A stretch of 17,657 nt of DNA from Cyanothece sp. UBA12306 (GTDB taxonomy: Bacteria; Cyanobacteriota; Cyanobacteriia; Cyanobacteriales; Microcystaceae), in the NCBI GenBank assembly GCA_003448685.1, contig DLXW01000065.1, forward strand, positions 412 to 18,068, written 5' to 3'. The notes beneath the pieces are model-generated. The model ran no database searches and was not told the DNA's origin. It was given only the letters and a program-made list of their open reading frames with translations. Shown here piece after piece: positions 14,901-17,657 of this stretch. The translations under genes and the position numbers were made by a program. Position 1 is the stretch's first letter. Each line of letters starts with the position of its first letter.

Positions 14901-15453
14901 TTACTACAAATCAAAGGCATTAACAGCAATTTCCCAAGTTTACAGCCAACTGCAAGAGATAGAAACAGCAGTTAATATCTTAAAACAAGCCTTCACCTCG
15001 GCTAATCAAATTGAGTCTTCTGAGTATTCCAACAACAAATCCGCGGCATTAATAGCGATCACTGAAGCTAGTAGCCAACTGCAAGAGAAAGAAGCAAAGG
15101 TTACTCTCTTAAAACAAGTTCTCACCAAGGCTAACCAAATTAAAGATTCCGATGATAAAGCCTGGTTATTAAGAAAGATTGCCCAAGCTTACAGTGAACT
15201 CGAAGATCAAGAAGCAGCAGTTACCATCTTAAAACAAGCCCCCAGTTCGGCTAACCAGATTGAATCTTCCTCCGAGAAAGCCAGGGTATTAACAGCAATT
15301 TCCCAACAACAAGCCAAACTACAACAATGGGGAGATGCCCTAAAAACCACCAAACAATGCCCTAGTCACGACTGTCGGGTTACGAGTTTATCCGCAGTGT
15401 TAACCGAATATGCCGAGTTAATGAATCCTGAGTTGAAGGAGAAAGAGGAATGA
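11974..15453 (+). CDS. Transmembrane nSTAND-type NTPase with C-terminal TPR-like repeats
   Basis: A 1159-aa membrane protein of the STAND class: signalling ATPases that sense a trigger through C-terminal repeats, oligomerise, and fire an N-terminal effector. Visible parts: two membrane segments (about 35-50 and 66-87); an NTPase with Walker A GESGCGKSS (146-154), Walker B LILFFDQFEQ (222-231, Asp227) and sensor-like MSFRSDLF (265-272); a winged-helix-like part ending ETAYELAHERMIPAVM; a basic stretch KQRQKQKLLQQSKRQ (525-539); and a third membrane segment (about 544-561). From residue 610 come 12 full repeats and a shortened thirteenth, mostly 40 residues, of the type QIxSSxDKAxALxxIAxAYSQLQD. 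The third segment and positive-inside rule put the repeats outside the cytoplasm. ATG 11974 has no Shine-Dalgarno. Its TGA overlaps the next ATG. The defence or death-signalling role is inferred; the trigger is unknown. Confidence 0.85.
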   Translation: MVDIKTVLETITDTTSSIAAFVQTVAEWIRDRNWINLICLLLSIIILGWLSREGISNFFGEEASQWFIWLCFATGILFSFAVLVAVFNKPKLPLNPPLGEQIAIKGLRSFTQKDSAIFRKLERNQDISSCLSMLKDREFRIGILWGESGCGKSSFLQAGLMPELTTDQSNYRGIYLKFTAKNPIEIVKNEVIKALNLKPQSNEYDDLLAVLNDGVVAANKPLILFFDQFEQLFVHRYQFEDAYRQFIDVLKQWYQSEVTSIKIVMSFRSDLFYFQHEIQKILDYSLSSYNNYKLEKFSPEEATNILQVIAETETIEFDRDYIKQIAETELLGKDNLISPVDLQILSLVINTQKSSEKRGFKKTALQKLGEIEGLLYQYLEDRLILREKSTPTSQKEKLMKVLLEFVDVNELTRSGAFTVTELQAKLQGMNSEEVTKAIQWLELERLITPSQQDGETAYELAHERMIPAVMKISGKILPKAYRANELLNKKVKIWLENDRDSRYLLGIKELWLIESHKQYLIWGDKQRQKQKLLQQSKRQVYRNFGIFGVIALLLMAGWGWANYTTAGQIWQIRRDLAYWSKNVGDEYQSKAAIAFAKDGKIGQMNQLLEQIESSYYKAGALKAITQAYSQLEDTKAALPLLQQALTEAKQIDDSYYKARALKAIAQAYSQLQDREKGIKLLKQAFNWANQIENSHDKAKALTEIAQAYSQLQDTKAAVTILKQALTSANQVNNSHFSYKHRLLEKIAEATSQLQDTKAEVIILQEVLTQANQIKSSSDKTSLLKVIAEVASQLQNSEVAIKILQEVFTLANQSESSRYKASALKAISEAYNQLQNSKAAITVLKQTLTWANQIKYSDDKARALIRIAEATSQLQQTEKGIIILKQALSSANQIKNSDDKAKTLTEIAQAYSQLQETEASVRVFKQALDFASEIKSSYDKEIRLTAITEATSQLQDKKAAVAILKQAFTSANQIESSYYKSKALTAISQVYSQLQEIETAVNILKQAFTSANQIESSEYSNNKSAALIAITEASSQLQEKEAKVTLLKQVLTKANQIKDSDDKAWLLRKIAQAYSELEDQEAAVTILKQAPSSANQIESSSEKARVLTAISQQQAKLQQWGDALKTTKQCPSHDCRVTSLSAVLTEYAELMNPELKEKEE
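13801..15360 (+). repeat. About thirteen 120-bp coding repeats (TPR-like array) in the STAND gene
   Basis: The unit is 120 bp (40 codons) and remains alike at DNA level, for example CAAGCTTACAGCCAACTGCA recurs with few changes. Units four and eleven carry small in-frame insertions (42 and 43 codons). The last unit is degenerate and runs into a Cys-containing tail. Helix-forming positions are constant, while the residues after QI and before ALxxIA vary, the pattern expected of a recognition surface. Confidence 0.85.
15437..15453 (+). promoter_or_regulatory. Ribosome-binding site and ATGA overlap coupling STAND gene to antitoxin-like gene
   Basis: AGGAG (15437-15441) lies eight bases before ATG 15450, inside the last STAND codons. 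The ATG shares ATGA with the STAND TGA stop. This permits both terminating-ribosome coupling and independent initiation, unlike the STAND gene itself, which lacks a Shine-Dalgarno. Confidence 0.75.
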
Positions 15454-15686
15454 ACGAAAAAATTTTACTAGAAAAATGGCAAACCTTAGAGCCAGATGAA
15501 CAAGAAAAAGTAATGGCTTTTATTGATAATTTAAAAAAGGAAAAATCTAACTATAAACCTAAAACAGAACTAGGTAAAAAGCTCTGGGAACTGAGACAAA
15601 AGATTGTAGCTGACCCCAGTGTTCAATTAAAAAATTGGGAAGAAATAGAAGCAGAAATGGACGAAATACGAGGGAGAAATCGATGA
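15450..15686 (+). CDS. Antitoxin-like protein paired with the PIN-domain protein
   Basis: A 78-aa charged helical protein. It begins NEKILLEKWQTLEPDEQEKVMAFIDNLKK, like the N-terminal segments of cyanobacterial VapB-type or DUF2281-type antitoxins. It then has TELGKKLWELRQKIV (39-53) and WEEIEAEMDEIRGR (63-76), the C-terminal part expected to wrap the toxin. Direct partnership is indicated by size, acidic helices and the ATGA overlap with the downstream PIN gene. In known VapBC systems the antitoxin masks the PIN nuclease and represses the operon; no classic DNA-binding motif is obvious here. The gene also overlaps the STAND stop by ATGA, making three genes in one probable transcript. The antitoxin call depends largely on context. 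Confidence 0.75.
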   Translation: MNEKILLEKWQTLEPDEQEKVMAFIDNLKKEKSNYKPKTELGKKLWELRQKIVADPSVQLKNWEEIEAEMDEIRGRNR

Positions 15687-16087
15687 TAAAAACCTATTTA
15701 GACTCTGGTGTATTGATTGCGGCTGCCAGAGGTACTGATATCGTCTCATCAAAGGCTATATTGATTTTAGACGATGACCAGAGACAATTTTGTTGTAGTT
15801 GCTTTGTCCGCTTAGAAATATTGGCTAAAGCTAAATATCATCAACAACAAAATGAGGTTGAATTTTATCAAAGCTTTTTCTCTAGCTGTCGGTTTTGGGC
15901 TGATCCGTTAGATCCCATTGTTAAATTAGCCGAAGACTTAGCCACTAAATACGGATTAAATGCTTTAGATGCTCTACAAATTGCTTCGGCTATTTATCTC
16001 AACGCTGATGAATTTATTACCACCGAAAAGACAACAAAACCTCTACATAGAGTCACTAAAATTAAAGTCATTTCTATTACTAACTAA
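15683..16087 (+). CDS. PIN-domain ribonuclease toxin, VapC-like
   Basis: A 134-aa PIN-domain protein; VapC-type toxins cleave RNA with Mg2+ or Mn2+ and are inhibited by the paired antitoxin. Acidic residues in family positions: Asp7 (TYLDSGVLI), Glu45 (VRLEILAKA) and Asp96 (NALDALQIASA). At the fourth site the usual Asp of T-x-D is replaced by Glu in FITTEK (Glu115), which may weaken or alter metal binding. Unusual clustered cysteines CCSC occur at 37-40. ATG 15683 is chosen: GAGGGAG (15670-15676) precedes it and it forms ATGA with the antitoxin stop. A longer start at 15635 would lie wholly inside the antitoxin gene. Confidence 0.88.
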   Translation: MIKTYLDSGVLIAAARGTDIVSSKAILILDDDQRQFCCSCFVRLEILAKAKYHQQQNEVEFYQSFFSSCRFWADPLDPIVKLAEDLATKYGLNALDALQIASAIYLNADEFITTEKTTKPLHRVTKIKVISITN

Positions 16088-16291
16088 TCCCTATTAAAAC
16101 ATAGAAAAAAACATGATCTTATCTGCATAGTGGACAATAGCCACCCTCACAAGGTCAGGTTTTTAATAATAAAGGAATGCCGATTTAATACCAAATTCGA
16201 TTTAGAAAGTAGATAATAGTATTAGGGAGCTTCGGAGCAGAGTTTTACTGTACAATAATAAGCGGATTTAGTGTAAAAAGCTACGTTGGTC
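16088..16291. other. 204-bp gap between convergent genes
   Basis: No gene or firm terminator was seen. The imperfect motif GGGAGCTTCGGAGC (from about 16228) can form a small TTCG-type hairpin but lacks a flanking T-run of terminator quality in either direction. Confidence 0.3.
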
Positions 16292-17657
16292 TTAAATTTT
16301 CAGTAAACCTTCAGGGGTTACAGTTAAAATTGTTCGTCGTTGTAATCCTTCTTGATTTAGAATTTCATTAGCAGCTAATAGTCCACTACTAACAGCGCGT
16401 TCCATCAAACCGCAAGGAAAAGGCATTTTCACCCAATCTCCAGCCAAGAATAAATTATCAATTTCTGTCCTAGTTTCTGGACGTTGTTGATAACTATTGG
16501 GAGGATATCCCGAGAAATTTTTCTGATTAACTAATTCTCGATGCAAACAGTTAGCATCAACTAATTCGGGGACAATTTCCAATAATTCTTGTTCAAAAGT
16601 AGTTAACAAAGCTTCTTGGGTAGGAAATTCTGTTTCTTTATAACAATAAGCGTGTAACTCTACCACACTTCCCCCTGTTCGTTTTGCCCAGTCAATAAAC
16701 TGTTGTTGAATATGATGATATAGGGTAATACTATCAGTTAGTTTGTAACCAGAAAGGGAGGAAAAATCGCTATGTTCCCAAGCAAAATCCCGATCAAACC
16801 AAAACCTTGCTACTGCAAAAGGATCAGCGACTGCTAATTGGTTTATCTGTTGAGTTATTTTCTGATATATTTGATCATTATTATTACCTTTTATTAATCC
16901 CCATAACTGCTTCACTCCAGGGACATCAGTAGCAATCACATAATAATCTGCTTCCATAGTTGTAGTTTTTTCTAAGGTAACAGGATTAAGGGCAATTAGT
17001 TGAACAGAATTATTATTTTTTTGTTCTATTTTATAATGGGGTAAATTACGTTTTGCTGGACCTTCTAATACTTCTCCTTTTTCATTATATAACGCCCCAT
17101 GACAGGGACACAAAAAAGTTCCATCATCCTGTTTTGAAACCGTACAACCTTGATGAGTACAAGTTAAAGACATTGCTTCTTGACTATTTGTAGCAGCAAT
17201 AAAAACCCGATCTCCTGCCCCATAATATTCCACTTCATTATTACTTAAAAGTTGATTTTTTTCGACCCAAAAAGGCACAGCATTTTGAGAATTACCCTGT
17301 TGAAAATTCAGCGAATTAATCTTACCTTGATCATAATTTATTTGATTAACAGTAGCTTCCGTAATAATTTGATTTTCTTGTTGTTGAATAGCAGTAACAA
17401 TAGGTTGCACTAAACCAGTTCCCATATCATCTTTTGTACCACTAAAAGCTAATCCTTCAGGGTTACCAAAAAAATAAAAATGGAAGAATTGTAATAATTC
17501 CCCAGCACTCAAAATATCAGGAGAATTAAGACTAGATTTAGCAAAAGGAAGGAAATATAAATCATACAGTCCTTGGGGAAATCCTTGGTTAACCCATTCT
17601 GCAACAGAAATACCATCTAAGTGTTCAAAACTCTGAGGAATTTGGAACCCCGCAATT
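16292..17657 (-). CDS. CrtU/CruE-family carotenoid desaturase/methyltransferase with internal Rieske domain, N-terminus outside window
   Basis: An FAD-dependent oxidoreductase of the amine-oxidase/phytoene desaturase superfamily. CrtU/CruE members convert beta-ionone rings of carotenoids to aromatic rings in membranes; cyanobacterial CruE serves synechoxanthin synthesis. The frame is open to the right edge, so 455 residues are visible and the FAD-binding N-terminus (perhaps 190 residues) is missing; a TTG at 17512 is not the start. Present are LDGISVAEWVNQGFPQG, HFYFFGNPEGLAF and DDMGTG, all familiar from this family. The Rieske 2Fe-2S ligands CTHQGC and CPCHGALY follow, then the C-terminal FAD motif NLFLAGDWV with PCGLMERAVSSGLLAANEI. 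The paralogue CruH or another Rieske-amine oxidase cannot be excluded. It converges with the PIN gene across 204 bp. Confidence 0.72.
   Translation of the reverse strand, partial: IAGFQIPQSFEHLDGISVAEWVNQGFPQGLYDLYFLPFAKSSLNSPDILSAGELLQFFHFYFFGNPEGLAFSGTKDDMGTGLVQPIVTAIQQQENQIITEATVNQINYDQGKINSLNFQQGNSQNAVPFWVEKNQLLSNNEVEYYGAGDRVFIAATNSQEAMSLTCTHQGCTVSKQDDGTFLCPCHGALYNEKGEVLEGPAKRNLPHYKIEQKNNNSVQLIALNPVTLEKTTTMEADYYVIATDVPGVKQLWGLIKGNNNDQIYQKITQQINQLAVADPFAVARFWFDRDFAWEHSDFSSLSGYKLTDSITLYHHIQQQFIDWAKRTGGSVVELHAYCYKETEFPTQEALLTTFEQELLEIVPELVDANCLHRELVNQKNFSGYPPNSYQQRPETRTEIDNLFLAGDWVKMPFPCGLMERAVSSGLLAANEILNQEGLQRRTILTVTPEGLLKI

Noticed and set aside
15635..15682. Longer start of the PIN gene
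   Set aside because: The extra 16 codons lie inside the antitoxin-like gene; ATG 15683 has GAGGGAG six bases upstream and gives the normal PIN N-terminus.
17510..17512. TTG at 17512 as start of the Rieske/FAD protein
   Set aside because: The frame continues upstream to the edge with family-like sequence (LDGISVAEWV); the gene is truncated by the window.

Overview
The window looks like chromosomal DNA from a low-GC cyanobacterium. There are nine perfect copies of the HIP1 octamer GCGATCGC, where about 0.3 would be expected by chance. Several genes belong to cyanobacterial lineages: a heme oxygenase-hemN pair, a Mo-nitrogenase C-terminal-type small protein, two cyanobacterial conserved hypotheticals and a Rieske-containing carotenoid enzyme. 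Heptanucleotide tandem repeats, typical of cyanobacteria, are frequent. A unicellular chroococcalean of the Crocosphaera/Cyanothece/Rippkaea kind fits best, but genus cannot be fixed from sequence reading alone.

Layout. (1) 1-2302: the 3' part of a heme oxygenase (its start lies left of the window) and hemN, matching the low-oxygen tetrapyrrole cluster known in cyanobacteria as chlAII-ho2-hemN. The 167-bp gap holds a heptamer array, a palindrome and a 12-bp inverted repeat. (2) 2302-2457: a small relic of an IS200/IS605-type TnpB fused to the hemN stop codon. (3) 2494-5667: purM, a 476-bp gap with a repeated palindrome, the Mo-nitrogenase C-terminus-like protein, a 254-aa protein whose C-terminus resembles TIR/nucleoside-deoxyribosyltransferase-like domains, and an 83-aa conserved protein. 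(4) 5747-9671: a surface-polysaccharide cassette. A plus-strand glycosyltransferase converges on and overlaps a minus-strand O-antigen ligase/polymerase, which follows a second glycosyltransferase and a small unknown ORF. This cassette lies in a 5.6-kb stretch with no HIP1 site. (5) 9851-11718: membrane-anchored YvcK/CofD-like protein and tsaE. (6) 11701-11962: two heptanucleotide arrays that are nearly reverse complements of each other. (7) 11974-16087: a putative operon of a large transmembrane nSTAND NTPase with about 13 forty-residue TPR-like repeats, followed by an antitoxin-like and a PIN-toxin-like gene, each joined by a 4-base ATGA overlap. (8) 16292-17657: the C-terminal two thirds of a CrtU/CruE-type carotenoid desaturase/methyltransferase with an internal Rieske centre, its start lying right of the window.

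How the genes work together. ho2 and hemN supply bilin and porphyrin synthesis when oxygen is scarce. The cassette probably builds a surface glycan. The STAND-antitoxin-PIN operon is the most unusual element: a membrane-spanning signalling ATPase with a predicted extracytoplasmic repeat sensor, translationally coupled to a toxin-antitoxin pair and preceded by potentially unstable repeats, which together suggest a stress or defence switch. That role is an inference. No tRNA, rRNA, CRISPR array or intact insertion sequence was seen.
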